From: Trichopria drosophilae
Lineage: Eukaryota; Arthropoda; Insecta; Hymenoptera; Diapriidae
DNA length: 64,000 nt
Reading direction: 5' to 3'
NCBI GenBank assembly: GCA_030407085.1
Contig: CM059587.1
Span: forward strand, 81,047,001-81,111,000
Part shown: positions 38,011-52,900 of the stretch, piece after piece
Layout: the number at the start of each line of letters is the position of its first letter
How positions within the stretch are numbered: position 1 is the first letter of the stretch
Notes under the pieces: model-generated
Database searches by the model: none
What the model was told of the DNA's origin: nothing
The model's input: the letters and a program-made list of their open reading frames with translations, nothing else
Position numbers and translations under genes: made by a program

Positions 38011-38183
38011 GCGACAGAATGGTGGATAAAAGATATGTATTTATCGATTCCTTTGGCTTTGCCGATAAACATCAACCCTGGACTTGCGGCCAAGCCGAGG
38101 CAATTTTCTAGTCAAAAAGATGCAGCCGTCTTCCTCTCTAGATTCCTTTCAGAATTATTAAATTATCAGGATGTACTTGACAG
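38011..38183 (+). CDS. ChAT: ChAT visible exon 1 (choline-site segment)
   Basis: The exon opens after acceptor tatgttttag and reads [18 protein letters not shown] and onward to VLD, ending CAG|gtattg with two bases of a split Arg codon. The Trp-Trp and DMYL segment aligns with the start of the choline-binding region of animal ChAT; the Met (codon 38035) corresponds to human Met84 by my recollection of the structure. There is no Met start that fits the family here, so the exon is internal and the gene continues upstream. It is the furthest 5' exon I can support in the window. Confidence 0.88.
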
Positions 38184-41100
38184 GTATTGTATTAAAAGTA
38201 TTAATTTTAATATTAAGTTATTATATTAGCGCATCATGAATTTTGTTCGACTTCGTTTTTCTGGAAAAATTGTTAAAAATAGGAAAATATTTCTGGCCTC
38301 TACACTCCGATTTCTTCTATTTCTTAATGTGTTTTAGTACTCGATAGAAGGTAACTTTACCTCTAATTAGAACCCCCCCACCTCTACACCCTTTCGAAAT
38401 ATCCATGAATGTATTATTTTGCAAACAAAAATTTAAATCGAGAAGAATCTCAAAGAGCGATCAATTTTACGTCGAGAATGATTTGTCTCAAATTTTTTTA
38501 ATTGGTTTTTAATGTTAAGAAATATTCCGAAAATCTTGGTAAAATTTATGTCCTCTTGGGCATTAATGAGTGAAACTGAACAAAAAAACACACGGAGGGA
38601 AATGAAAATGTCTATTAAGAATTATCAATTTGTTTTCTAAAATTTACAATACGCAATGAACTGCTCCCAATATGTATTGTATTAGTGACTGTAGTCATTA
38701 TAAATATTACAATATATATTCTAAATCTTATCATACATTTCTCTCCGTGCGCAAGTCAAGTATTTTTAACATTTACTTATCTAATTGCGTTTATTGAACC
38801 CAATTCATTAAATATATTTTTATCAAAGTATTTCAAGAATTGTCAACGTCCTGGTGAATTAAAGTAAAGCGGTCTTAATTCCAACTGATATTAAAAGAGT
38901 TTGCAATTGAATAAATAACCTCTAACACATTTAAACATATTCAATCAATTAAATGGTGTTTTATTAAATTTTTTTAATTGTATGACAATAGGCACATGTA
39001 CGGTAAATTGGAGTTATATTAATGTTATAGCGCAACCCCTCGAGATGGCCCCGCTCCCACTATCCCCTTTATAACTGACCACGTGGGCCTTGTTGTTCTC
39101 CCCTCCACCGGCAATATTTACTCCCAGCTGCAAATGTCCATTTACATAGATATGGGCTTATTTTAGATCACGTGACAATAAAGTGGGAGGGGCATATCGT
39201 TGTCCAGTTCAAGAGGGAGCAAATCCCAATATAGGTCAATTGAAGAGGTTGTACCATAATAGACAAAAAAAGTCGAATAAATTTATGAAATAGTCAGGAA
39301 TAAAAAACAGTATCCATTTTATTTCTGATATTTAATAATCGAATTAAAAGAAAAATTAATTGAACTTGAATTAGTGAATTGTGATTAAAATGTCAAAGTC
39401 ATAATTCTACAAGCAAATTAGTTTTAAGCATAATAATCGAATTCTTAATGTTTTTATTTGGAATGTATTGAATACATAGTCAACGCCTGGTAAATTATTT
39501 TTCTTAATCTGGTCTTTAGAACTTTCAGCATCGTTTAAGAAACTAATTCGTGCGCAACTAAAACAAATAAAAAACCACTCTATTATAAACATTATTATCT
39601 GTTTGCCTTCTTTTAAGCTGTAAAATGTGGCGACAGCATTACAAACAATGATAATTTATCATGAATTAGATTCCCTATAAATGTGAGTATTAATCATATA
39701 CAGTGGAGTCCCGGTATATTTGCCCGCTCGCTTCCTCGTCTTCCCCTCCCTTATATTTCTCAAAAGAACGCCGCCGCTTCTCCCACTCTCCTAAGTCGCG
39801 TTACGTTTGTGACGTCACAGCAGGCCCTTCCTGAGGCCCCAGCGCGTAAGGTGGGGGAAAAAGAGAGCGGCCACAGACAATATTGGAACGAGACGGAACT
39901 GGGCAAATATGCTGGGACATAAATATACCGGGACGCAATTATACCGGGGCTGTACTGTAGATTACAATAGAAATATCCGATATTTTTTTTATAATTACAG
40001 TTTGAATTTATTAAAAATCCAGCTATAATCTCTAGAAAATATTATTAGCACAATCTAATGATTTTTTTATTAGTAACAACATTAATGATAAAATTCAGTA
40101 TGAAATAATTACATATTTTCATGTGCACAATAATTTTCTTTTGTACATGGAAATAAAATTTTGAGATTAATTTATAATGCAAGTTTTGAAAATATATCCG
40201 ATTTTATAACCGCTTGTAGAACTGTAACATTACAGCCGTACCCTGCATAAGTTAGGTTTAATATATTGCGTTCTATATTGCACAGTTTTTTATATTTTAT
40301 TTATATTTTAGCAAACCCGCGACTTACCGTTCGACTGTTTTCTATATTATTTGTGATTATTTTCTTATGCTATTCTTATAATGTAATCTAATGCCATATT
40401 TTATTTTATTTTATCTACTTATGTTATTATTTGTAATCATTAATGTATTTGAGGGCGATCTCGCCCGTAAATAAATATAATAAATAAATATAATAAATAA
40501 TTTATATGTACTTTTCGGTATTAACCCATTTTTAAAATAATTCTTTAAAAATGTACCAAGTACGAATTACGTATTTTAAAATATTATTTTACATCCGGAT
40601 TTTATTAAACTTCATTTATTTTAACAATACATATTTTAACTAAATAAATGAACTTTAGAATTATAAAATAAAATTCTTTTATAAATATTATCTGTAAAAA
40701 AATGCTATATTGAATTAAATAACGAAATTGTAATTGAAAATAAATATATAATCATTAACAAAATAAAAAATGCGAGTGAAAATAGAATTTTAAAAATCTG
40801 AAATACTAAAAATAATAACCATAAGTGAAGTTCTTAAAGCAACTGTTGCCGATTCCGTGCTTCATTAAAAAATCAATATCAAATTACGAACAGAAAACAT
40901 CGTTCAGGTTAAATTGACAATTTTTAAATTTTTTTTCATAAATTCCAAGTTACCTTCTAAACTAAAAATATTTTATATTTAATCAATAGTTTTATATATA
41001 ATTATGGGCGATAATATTATAACCACTCCCTTAAAGAATATGTTTTGCTTTTCACATTGTATTTCAAAACTAATAAAAATTAAATTTAATAATGTTAATT

Positions 41101-44100
41101 CAAGAAATCCTTCATAAAATTACCTAAAAACAATAATTATTGTTTATTTATTAACTAAAAATTATTCGCACTCAAACTATCAAAAAACTTGTTAGCTTTT
41201 TCCTTTATTATTTAACATCAATTTCTTCATAAAAATATAGGATATTATATACTTAAAACAAAATATTAAAAATATTATTCACCTGGAATCTCTTTCAATA
41301 AATACAATATAGGTCGTTGCATAAACAAAAATATTTTGAATTGTAAATTTTGAATATATGACAAATAAAACAATATTGCAGTTATATTTTGTTCACCATG
41401 TAAAAGCAAAGCTTTCTAAGTAATAAATCATAATATCTAAATTTTTGTTATGACAGAATGGGTATATGTATCATATTTTATAGGTCAGCTGGAAATACAT
41501 AAATTACTTTCAATAAATGTCACAGGGAAGAGGAAGTGCATTTATATAAAAGCGATTGTTTTTTTATTGCGGTTTAATACTTTTCGTATTCTTTTCATTT
41601 ATCAAAAATGTCATGCGTAAAATTAACAAATATGTCTTTTACAAATTAACAAATAAATCCAGTAGTATTACTAAAATTTCAAATTAATCCTGTAACGGCT
41701 GGAAAGCAATTCTTTTTTTAAAAATTGCTATAAAAAACTGTAAAGTAGAGTCCCGGTATGATTGCGTCCCGCTATATTTATGTCCCAGCATATTTGCCCG
41801 GTTCGGAGGGCCTGCTGTGACGTCACGAACATAATGCGAGAGAGAGAGAGAGGAGTGGGAGAAGCGGCGCTCCCCTTCTTTTGGTCCATATCAGGAAACG
41901 GGAACCGAATGGGCAAATATGCTAGGACTCTACTGTATCTTTAAATGCAGCTGGCCTAGAACAAATTTTTCATATACCATTTTCGAAAATTTGAAGCCTT
42001 CTTTGCCTTTGATAAAATTGACCTATGAAATGACATAACAATGTTACATTTTTAAAAAAATAGTCAGATTTTTAATAAGCAATACAAAACAATATAATTT
42101 AATGTTGTTGATATTATTATTATTATTATTATTTTCTTTTACGAAAATGAAAAGTTCTATGGATTTGTCCATATATCTTTTGATCAAAATGTTTAGTTAA
42201 AATGTAGAACAACAACTTATTTCAAAAATAAAAAAAAAATTGATGGCAATAAAAAAAGATACAACTTAAACTGAGTTTTAACAATACAGACATAAGTATC
42301 TCGGTTCTTAGAGTTAACGACGAGAAATGAATTTCATTCTATTGTAATAACAATTAACGCAGCGATGTTGCATTTGATCCATTTGGATTTTTTCAAATAA
42401 TTTTTTCTGAAAATAATGAGACGACTTCCTCGCAATTCGCTTTAGCAGATCCTCCGGATGGTCGGAGTGCTTTGAGCTTCCCTCCTTCCGCGGTGGCTTT
42501 ATGATTGCTTTCTATAGAACCTTTAAGGCGGATTTCCTTCTACAGGAAGACTTCGCAGTAGCTCGAATTAATTCCAGCACTCTTCCGGCTTCTTTTATCT
42601 GCTCATAGAAGTAATGCATTATTCGATCAACGTAGTAAAATGTAAATTTTATTTATTGAAATATACTCGCTTCTTGGTGTCTCAAGTACAAAGTGATACA
42701 AACGTAGAGTACGTTGGAGTATCTTCTTTTGATAAAAATGTCGTGATTTATACACGTATTCAGTCCTTAATGAACTCCATTAACAAGTGTATTGAAATAT
42801 TCTGACCTGCTTGATACCAGAAGAAGTCATTTGCATTGATGAACAAATGTCAGATCCAAAATGGAATAAAATATTTCATGAGATGAATTCAAGAGGGTTT
42901 GAACGAAAACTAGAAAATGACGGAAGCTTCTGAACGATTTAATTACGAAGTTTTATTCCTTTCGACTTAAAATTAAATTCTTCGATATAAATTTCAATCC
43001 GAAAAGTAAACTAAAGGACTTCAGTTCGTCCAGGGCATCCCCTCTCTCCTATTAGTTTTGCACATGATGATTTAAAGGTTAGAACAAAGAACTGTGATAT
43101 TCTCGTTCTGAATTAAAGAGAAATTTTACTCTTACAAGGAATTAAAATAGATCTAAACCAGATAGAATCGAGAGAACTTAACTTTTAATCCAGTAATCGA
43201 AATAAAATGATGATGATTACCAATGATGTGATACACAAAAATGTAAACACTGAACACTTCACAAACCCCTTGAAAAAAAGATATATTTGTCACAAGGAAT
43301 AAACTGCGAATTGGAGGTTATGTTTTCATAAATACAGTAGAGTCTCGGTGAACCTGTTCGGTTCTTCGCATTCCCCTCCCGTTTCGTAATATTTACCAAA
43401 GAAAGGGAGCGCTGCTTCTCCCACTCCCTTCAGTCGTGTTATATTCGTGACGTCACAGTAGGCCCTTCCTGAGGCCCCAGCCCGCAAGGTGGGGGAAAAA
43501 GATAGCGGAGAAAGGTAAGAATAACGAGACGGAACCGGGCAATTATACTAGGACGTAAATATAGCGAGACGGAATTATACCTGATCTCTAATCTATGTAC
43601 CTAATTAAGCTTTAAGTGTCTCATAAACCGCATGTCCATTTTGATGGATTCTCTGAACAGCAATAAAAAGATTTCCAGTACGTAAATTATTCCACTATTA
43701 TTTTTGACCTTCAAATATCACAGATCGTTTTCCGGATTTTGTTACCCGAGATTGCTGTAGTTAAGAAAAATCTCCTGTTACAGAATAGCTTATATTCGAC
43801 CCTATATTAGACTTATACTCTCAAAGAACTGAAAACGCAATCCATCTCATTTCCTACACCTATGAAATTTCACTCCAACTTCAGGATCTAATATTTTTCT
43901 GCATTTATAATTTTAGGTCGGAATTGGAAACAGAACGTGTGAAATCTAAGGACGGCAAAACAATGCAACCAATGTGCATGTCTCAACATTATCAAGTGCT
44001 TCGACTTTATCGACGACCAGGTGTAAACAGCGATGAGCACGTGCATCTCGATCGGGGAACTTCCGGCGATCATATTATCGTGGCCCATCATAATCAAGTA

Positions 44101-46870
44101 CGTGCTAAAACATTTTATTAAGTAAATGGTGGACAGTTTTTTTTCCTTAGTGTAAAATCTATGAAATGTCCGATTATGGCGACCTCTTCCAATGAATAAG
44201 ATTTAGTGGCCTGTCCTAATGTGAAAAATGTTTAACACTCCGGGCGCGAAGCTCGATTTTGCGCCCCAGAATAAACTATCGGGCGTGAATTATCCAGCTC
44301 CGCGCGGGACGTATTAAAAATATCATATGTATTATTTTCGAAATAATGATCTCCACCAAGTGTGATTGTCATACTCGTCGGAGAATAATAATTGCGCCCT
44401 AGACATAGAACATACTATTTTATGTATTACTTTCCGTATGTAAAATGACGTTTTACGCACACCTTATGAAAAGTAGTACTACGAGCAATTATGAGTCTTA
44501 TCGTTTTTTTTTTTTTAGTTTTACAGTGTTCCGGTACGAGCGTCAGATAGGGGAAGAATAACGGAGTCGGAATTGATGCAACAATTGTTAACTATTCTGG
44601 AAATACCAGCTGATCCCAGAACATTACCTGTGGGAATATTGACTGCGGCAAAACGACCTGTTTGGGGGTTGGCTAGAGAGGAATTATTAAAAGGTACTAT
44701 TACACTCATTTTTAATAATATCTGCATTGCTGGCACGGTTTTACTAATAAGACTGGTCTCTTTAATTTGGTGGTTATTTGAATATCACTAAAGGATAAAT
44801 GTACCCGCTGCAAAGTGACGCAATTAAACTATCGTTTTGATCAATAAAAGGTATTTGATCTTTTTTATATGGAAACCGTAGAAAACATAACTTTTGAACT
44901 GTTACAAAAATCAAATATGTTTGGTTTCTTTATAATCAACAACAAGAACCATATTTATTTTGACCGTTATATTGAAACCTCCAAAGTGAATTTCCGTAAA
45001 TACCCGACGAGGTGTTAGGATAGATATTCGTGACACCTTCTGTTATGACTGCAATATTCTAGCAAGTTTTCAATTTCAAAATGTGAGTTTTTAAAAAAAA
45101 AATTGTGAGAAATCTGTAGATCTTTAGGAAAAATACTGTAACATTCTTATATCGCTTGATCAATTTTAATGACGGCATCTGAAAATGGAGGCTTCAAACT
45201 TTCAAAAATACCAATTTTTTAATCAAAATATTATTATAGTCCAATCGGATTATTTGATGAATGAGTCAGAATATCGACACGATGTTTTAATGAAATTTGC
45301 TTTTGACGACACCATATTTACAAACCTATGTTCCAGACAGAATTCACAATTAATTACTATTTCAATGCTATTTTACTTATTTTTTATGTATATACAACAA
45401 ATTTCATTGAAATCCGTTCAGAAACGAGCGAGAATTCGCAAGAATAAATTGCTTATGTGAAGTATGCAAGTACAACAGAAATTTATTATTTCGAATTCTC
45501 GATCGTGAAAGTTTTGCGCTAAAATTTGGCGCCCATTCATAAAAAAGGAGTAAAATAGCTTTAAAATAGATCGGGACTGGAAAATATATGTAATTTCTAT
45601 TGGATTTGCATATTTTTAGTTAGGTATTGACGTTATCGACCCTGATGCTTTAGATGGCCCTTCATAATATATACTCCAAACTAATACAAATATCTAGACT
45701 CAAAATGTACGCCAAGAAGTTAAATTTTTGTACTTTTACTATTTTGGAGTGATATATTACTCTTTTGTATAAAAAATCATTTCAACGTGGCTTAGACTTT
45801 AAATATATTTTTTAAATTTTCATAATACATTTTTGTTGTAATAGATGAACGCAACCGCCATAACCTCGAGTTACTTGAACGTTCCCTTTGTGTCGTCTGT
45901 ATCGATGACGATGTGCTGCCAGGAACTTTCAATAACCCTTTACGTCGAGAAGATCGATGGCTCGGTGATCGAGATTTCGCTAACGTTTTACACCATACCC
46001 TACACGGTGGAGGATCCAGGCACGTCGGGGCTAATCGGTGGTTTGATAAAACCGTCCACATAATCTTAGGAAAGGTAAGCAGTTTTAAATATAGGAAACG
46101 TCGACGTTATCGGAACACGGAGTAAGCCGACAATTTTTAATAAATAAAAAACTGTGTAACGAAAGTGGTCATTGTTTGAAAAATGTTAGTTCTTGAAAAC
46201 TATTTTGCAAGAGACACGTGGCATTTGGATTAAGCACTTATTTAGGGAAATTTTGTCACTTCTAAATTTTTGTTTATCATTGTAAAGACAAAAGATGGGC
46301 ACTTTGTCAGAAGGTAATAACACAGTTCGAAATGATCCATTTAAGAATCTTTCTTTACATACTCCCTTTTTATATAAATTTCATGAATTAGTAACACAAA
46401 GCTCAAAACTGTCATGGGGCAAATCAGAACTTTTTTGAAGCGATGAAACCAAACATTGTAATTCTTGTATTTCTTTTAATATTGAGTAAGTTATTTCCAA
46501 CTTCAGTATCCAAACCCCTCCCAGACGCCCTGCTTTGTCAGAATACTAAAGTAAAATAGAAATTACTAGAGATAAAATCGCGACAAGATGATCACTATTT
46601 TGAATAAAATTAAAAATTTTTGTTATGATTTCCATGCTTCTGTTTATGCTTCCCTAAGATATCGAAACTACTGCATGAATTGACAAACATGATGAACATA
46701 AAGAAATGTCATGATGAGCACGTTCATGTTTATCCGAAAAAGGAAAATATATACACAAATGTGAAGTATGGCGCCATCTTTCTAAGTCGATCTGCAGCTC
46801 TCGCTAAATCTTACGATTTAATACGGCAACAATTTGGTAAAAAAGGGCGATTCCGCCCGTTAATTAATTA

Positions 46871-46908
<38 letters not shown>

Positions 46909-49900
46909 TATTCCAATAATTTGCGGGCGGTAAAAATTCGTTTAGCTCCGGTAAAAGTTACACAATGAGATAAAGTTTCAAATGGCACTTATTACCACTC
47001 GAGTCGTTCCATTTTTCTGCCTTATATTATGCAAAATAAAAAGGAGTTCCAGTTTACCCATTCATTTACAAAAATTTAAATAATTTGAAAACAAGCATTA
47101 AATCTATCGGCATTTTTAAATAGAACCGAATTATTTTCTTTGGGATTTGTTCTTCTTAACTTTGTATTTTTCTTTTTAACTTACAAATTTTGCTAGAAAA
47201 AATATTTAGATAATGGCTAACTAGAGAATACTATCAGGAAATTATCTTCACATTTATAACATATTTGTTTTGTTACTAAATGGGACAGTAGAAAGAATAT
47301 CTGAAATTCTTACGGAAATTGATTGTAAATTTAACAGAATATTTTGTAAACTTAAGAAAATGCCTCGGGTTATTTTACATAAACATGAATGTATTATTAA
47401 AAGGTTCTATAAACCCTACACTGAGAGAAATGTTTGTTTACAGTTAATGTAATAGCTTCATAGTAAACCTAATAGAATTTAAATTTTGATCATAAGGTAA
47501 GGTACTTTATTCTTAAGTTTTCGTAATCTGAGATTCGTTTAAATTTGTTATGTTAAATAGTTAATATAAGAATTTAAAATATTAATGTTGGGATTATATA
47601 ACGTGACATGTACCTTTGCTCGCTTACAGTTTCACCGAAACCGATATAAACAAATACATACACACGTGAAGTCATTCGATTTTCTACGAATTTTTAGACG
47701 AATTAATAGTTAACGAACGCTCATTGATAATTAAAATATATGAGTTAATATACAATAACATTACAGGAAAGTCTAAAAACTGCTGTTTTCATCTCAAAGT
47801 TACCTGGCGGTATTGACTTTACAATTACTGTTATAACTTTACAGTTAATGTAACAGCCTTGAAATTAGCTTACATTAGTTATTAGTAAATAATTTCTTCT
47901 ACAGTTACCATAGGTTGAGGATGTTTCAGATAAAATGAAGGAAAATGCTAATCAAAACATTAGAATGGTTCACAAATTCCCTGAATGTTAATGTAGGAGC
48001 ACTTTAATGCTGAAGTTTTTGTTTTATTTGATAGATTATTTCAGTAATGAAATCATCCGACAATTTTAGTATAACTCCGTATCTTAATGTTTTCGAGGTC
48101 GTCCTTAAACTTTCCGAGGTCAAAATTCAATTTCAGCCAATAGGAATTCTAATATGGAGCCTACATTAAAAAAATGCCAAAAAATTCCACTGCAGCTATG
48201 TAGGATGGTGTTCGGAATAGTTAAGTTTGTAAGGAAAGAATTTATTTCTTTGGGTCACTTTATTTTATTTTCGCCAAAATGGCACCTACAATGAAAATTT
48301 TGAAACTCGAAAAGTATGATTTTCTCCCAACCAATAATAAGAATCAAAAGTTTTTTTAGAATTAATCAAGATATAGACTGGATTTCTTTAAATTTTTTGG
48401 GAAATTTTCTACCCAAATTTTCAAAAATTCTATTAGAGTCCCCGATAAAATCTAAGCATTTTTTATTCTTAACCATTTCTTTTCCAGATTTTATAGTTTG
48501 AGATTTATTTTCTTGAAAACTTTGGGGAAAAAATGCTTTGAATTCATTAGACACTAATTGAATTTTCTTCAAAATTGTTAAGAAAATTTAAGCAAAAAAT
48601 TTCCCAAAAAATCATTAACAAAATCTGAAAAAAAAGTATATTTCTCGGTACATTCTAAGAACTTTGAATTATTACTATTTTTTGAAAAAAGACCTTAATT
48701 TTCAAGTTATAGCATCGAGAAGTTTTTCGAATTAATTTTTATTGCAGACCCCATTTTGGCGACGTTCAAATGAAGTAGCGTAAAAAAGAAAGATTTTTCC
48801 TAAAAAATTCATGATTCCGAACACCAACGTGCAGTTGCATTCAAATCCCAATGTCCTAATGGTTAAAAAAATGTATAGAAAAAAATTTCCTAATTTTTTA
48901 GACATTTTTTTGTAATATAGGCGCCGTATTTGGAATAGTTTTGGCTCAAACTCAATTTTGATGTCAGAAAGTTTAAGAGAAACTTTAATTTTCGTTCTAC
49001 AGGGTTGTAAAATCCGATTTTAAAGACCCTATTTGCGATGGTAATTGCGCATTTTACTACTTCGAAAATTACATGGATAAAGTAGGAGTTTCCCACTCTT
49101 TTAAGCATAAACTCGAATTTAATATCTATTATATCGAAAAATGTTGCTCGCAACACGAACGTAAGCTTTTACAACCCAATAACGATATCTCGGTTCTCCT
49201 GCGGGAATAAAAGTTTATTTTACGCCCTTGTCACAAAAATAACTATTTAATAAAGCTATAGGATAAAAACATTATGAAAAATCCTGTGTGAAGTCTGTCC
49301 GTCGTTGGTTATGAAGCCAGGGTCATTTTTTTAAAATATAAAATGGAGGATCCATCACAGCGGGCAAAAATAAATATATGGTTTGGATTTTCATAAAAGT
49401 TTGTGACCTTGGGTTTTCGGTGTAGCTGATTACAAAACCAACATCAATATTTTTAAACATTGAAAATGACGTATACAATATGGCAATATATTCGATCCGC
49501 CATTTTTAATTTTGAAAATCTGAAGTATTATTCGTCATCAGCGATCACAAAATTCCTCAAGTACCGAGATTAATCGTGTAACTTTGTACGAATTCAGTCT
49601 ACAATTTCGGATCTGCCATTTTTAATTTTTAATATCTTACCCAAAAAATTTTGACTAATAAATTTTAGAAGTTTTATATCTGATGAGGACCCAATTAAAA
49701 GTTTAAAAGTCATTTTTTTTACTATATTTTTTTCAAAATCTTAGTATACATCCGCTGACACAAAAAAATCAGTTTATGTAAACAATTTCACCAAATAAAA
49801 GATAACGGACTAGAAATTTTGATTTTATTTTATGGAGAGGTAAATTTAAAAATTGTAGAATCCGCGGATTTTCATTTTGTACTAAAAAAGAATCCTCCTG

Positions 49901-52900
49901 CACGAAAAAGTGTTTTGGAACATAGCTCACCCAAAACATTGAAGGAAATGATTCTGGAGAATGATTTGTTCACTAAAATCCAATTCAAAATAGAATAAAA
50001 ATCATTATTTTACATTAGTTTCGTTTCTGCTTGTATTTACGAATTATATTGCAATATTTTATTTATCTAATTATTTTATAGCGGCATTTCCTTCCACGTT
50101 TTGGCTATGAGAATTTCTTAATTTCTCTTGTACTCAACGAAAAGCTCTCACTGTTATAAAAAAGTTATTTTTTCCCATAATATTGTCATTCGAAACGGAA
50201 AATATCCCATGGGAATGGGCTGAACAAATACAAACAAAAACAAGTGGCACAAACAATATTTATGGGAGGTGATGAATCAACGTAAACCAATATGACTGTA
50301 CGGAAGTACAAAGGTACACTGGTATAACGATGTTTTATGACTTTCATGCGGCTTAGGCAAACGCGGCTCTTTATCGGTGTCAGGGACTGCGTACGTACGC
50401 GTTTTATGTATAGCGACATACTATATCCCCCCAGTATAATATATATGTATATGTGTATTTGCGAAACTCGTATTTTACCCACTATCGAATGTCTTATAGA
50501 GTTCCTTCGTAATAAGACACTTAATGAACTATGAACAATCGGAATTACGAGAGAAGAGACCGATGAATCGGAGATCCTTTCTAAACTAGATGTAATACGA
50601 GCACTCGGTTAGCACCATAATTCTATCGAATGGAGATTGCGACGGAATGTATTTGTATTCCGCACGATCTATTCGGCGCATCCGATTAAGCTGATTCAAT
50701 GGACTTGAATAGAAATTTAAAAATAAGGAAAAAAACAATTAAATATATAAGCAAGAAATAAAGATTGCAGCACTTTTCCTTGCTTAAGGATGGTACAGTG
50801 ACTACAGACAAAAATTCTTAAGAAATGGTAAAAATTACCTCATATTTATTAAATTGTACATATTGAATTCAACCATTAAAATTGAATTGTTTCGAAAACA
50901 TTTTCTTTCAAGGAATTTTCGTTTTTTTAATCGTCAAAGAAGTAACCAGTCATGGAGAAGCAAAGAAAGATAAAAAACCTCGATAAATGGACTATAATAC
51001 TTAATATTACTTAAAAAATACTATAATGGGCAAGCATTCTTATATACCAAACGGAAATCCATTTCTGTAACAGGCACGGAAATCAGCGACGACAGTACTG
51101 CAATACTCGTGAGTGCTACTAGCGACAGAAGAAATAACTAAATTAGATACACGCATTTCTAACTTCTTTGTTTCGACTCTTACTATTTCCTGATGATAAT
51201 ATTAGTATTTTCTGATAAGGAAGAAATAAAGATTGCAGCACTTTTCCTCCCTTAGGGATGGTAAAGTGACTACAGACAAAAATTCTTAAGAAATGGTAAA
51301 AATTACCTGACATTTATTAAACTGTACATATTGAATTCAACCATTAAAAATGAATTGTTTCGAAAACATTTTCTTTTAAGGAATTTTCGTTTTTTTAATC
51401 CTCAAGGAAATAACCAGTCATGGAGAAGCAAAGAAAGTTAGAAAAATCGTGATAAATGGACTAGAATACGGTGGTATTGAGCCTTTTACTTATAAAATAC
51501 TATAACGGACAAGCATTCTTATACACCAAACGGAAATCCATTTCTCTAACGGGAGCGGAAAGCAGAGTCGTCAGCGCTGTAATAGTTGTGAGTGCTAGTA
51601 TAGCGACAGAAGAAATAACTAAATTACATGAAAGTGTGGCTAACTTCTTTGTTGTTTGGACTCGTACTGTTTCATGATGATAATATTTGTCTCTTTACTC
51701 TGCATTGCAAATTTTACAGCCTTACATTTTTTCCCTGAAAATTTATCCAAAATTATCACCTAGATATATTAATTTCTGATACGAATGATTAGTATTAACT
51801 ATGATGATTTTTTAACATTTATTGCATATTTTTTTTGTTAATTCATTATTTATTTTTGTACAAAATTATTCGACATAATAGCAAAATCGAATACATTTTC
51901 TAGTATTAGTGTATATTAGAATAATACATATAATAATAAAAGATAGCAAATAGTACCGAAGGCGTTTAAAAATTCTATGACAGTTATTAGAATATTAGAT
52001 ATATAAATGCACAAAATAAATAATTTTGTAGGGATATGACATCAAATGTAAAATAGTCTTTTATAAATGAAGATATTTTAAAGTAATTTTTGAGACAATC
52101 GATAAAATATAAAGGCCACCCAGCGATTTGTGTATATCGCCATCATAAACCGGAAGTCTTCTAAAGTGCTCGAATTACTCAATAGGTGAGCTCTAGTAGA
52201 AGATTCTCACTAGCGATAGAAGATTCTATCGATTAGTATATAAAGGAACATATTGAAAGAAATTTGTGTTTTCAAAGTGTGGGAAAATTTGGAAATATGG
52301 TTTTTTATTTGAGTAATAGTTACAGCCGTATGTAGTATTGGAGGAAGTAATTTTTTTTAGGCATTCTCGGATATTACTTCTGTAGTTATTCAGGAACATC
52401 CATATTGTTCCCAGTAATAATTATGAAATTTGTAGCACAACTTTTTATTTGAATGTTTTGTATCAAAACAGTAAATTTCAATAAAAAATTACCATATAAT
52501 ACAGCTATGTTTTCTGTGACTACAAAATACTAAAATTATTTAAAAGCACTTAGTATTCATATTATTATAAAATATCGTCCAAAAAAATATACCCTTGTAC
52601 ACCTACTTTCCAATCTCAAAACAAGAGATATTGTAATTTCTCTAAAAAATTATACAAAAATCTTGACACGTATGAAATTTTCATTTACATCCGCAAATAT
52701 GCAATGGACAAATAGCAAAATAAATATAAAGTGTTAAAAATGAACAATCGTATTTTGAAATATTAGTTACCGCAAGAAGCATTAGACGGCGCATTCATCG
52801 ACATATAAAATCGCGATTTTGTTTTCGAAAGAGCACCTGTAACTAATCTGTGTAGTTTTTTTTCTCTTTTTTGAGAAGATTATAAAAAAGAAACATTACA

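Larger units (their letters stand above)
38184..43916 (+). other. ChAT intron between visible exons 1 and 2
   Basis: A 5.7-kb GT-AG intron. It contains a short TIR element (38591-38750), an inverted-repeat element with paired CACGTG (39040-39210), a LINE 3' end (40230-40502), three pogo-like MITEs (39701, 41743, 43335) and an ATT microsatellite (42111). The remainder is AT-rich and shows nothing recognisable. Confidence 0.8.

Noticed and set aside
44228..44330. Possible piggyBac-type end at TTAACACTCCGGGCGCG
   Set aside because: No matching inverted end with TTAA was found in the intron.
45913..46125. A gene of its own in the frame containing HGGG
   Set aside because: This is visible exon 4 of ChAT plus read-through past its donor, not an independent gene.
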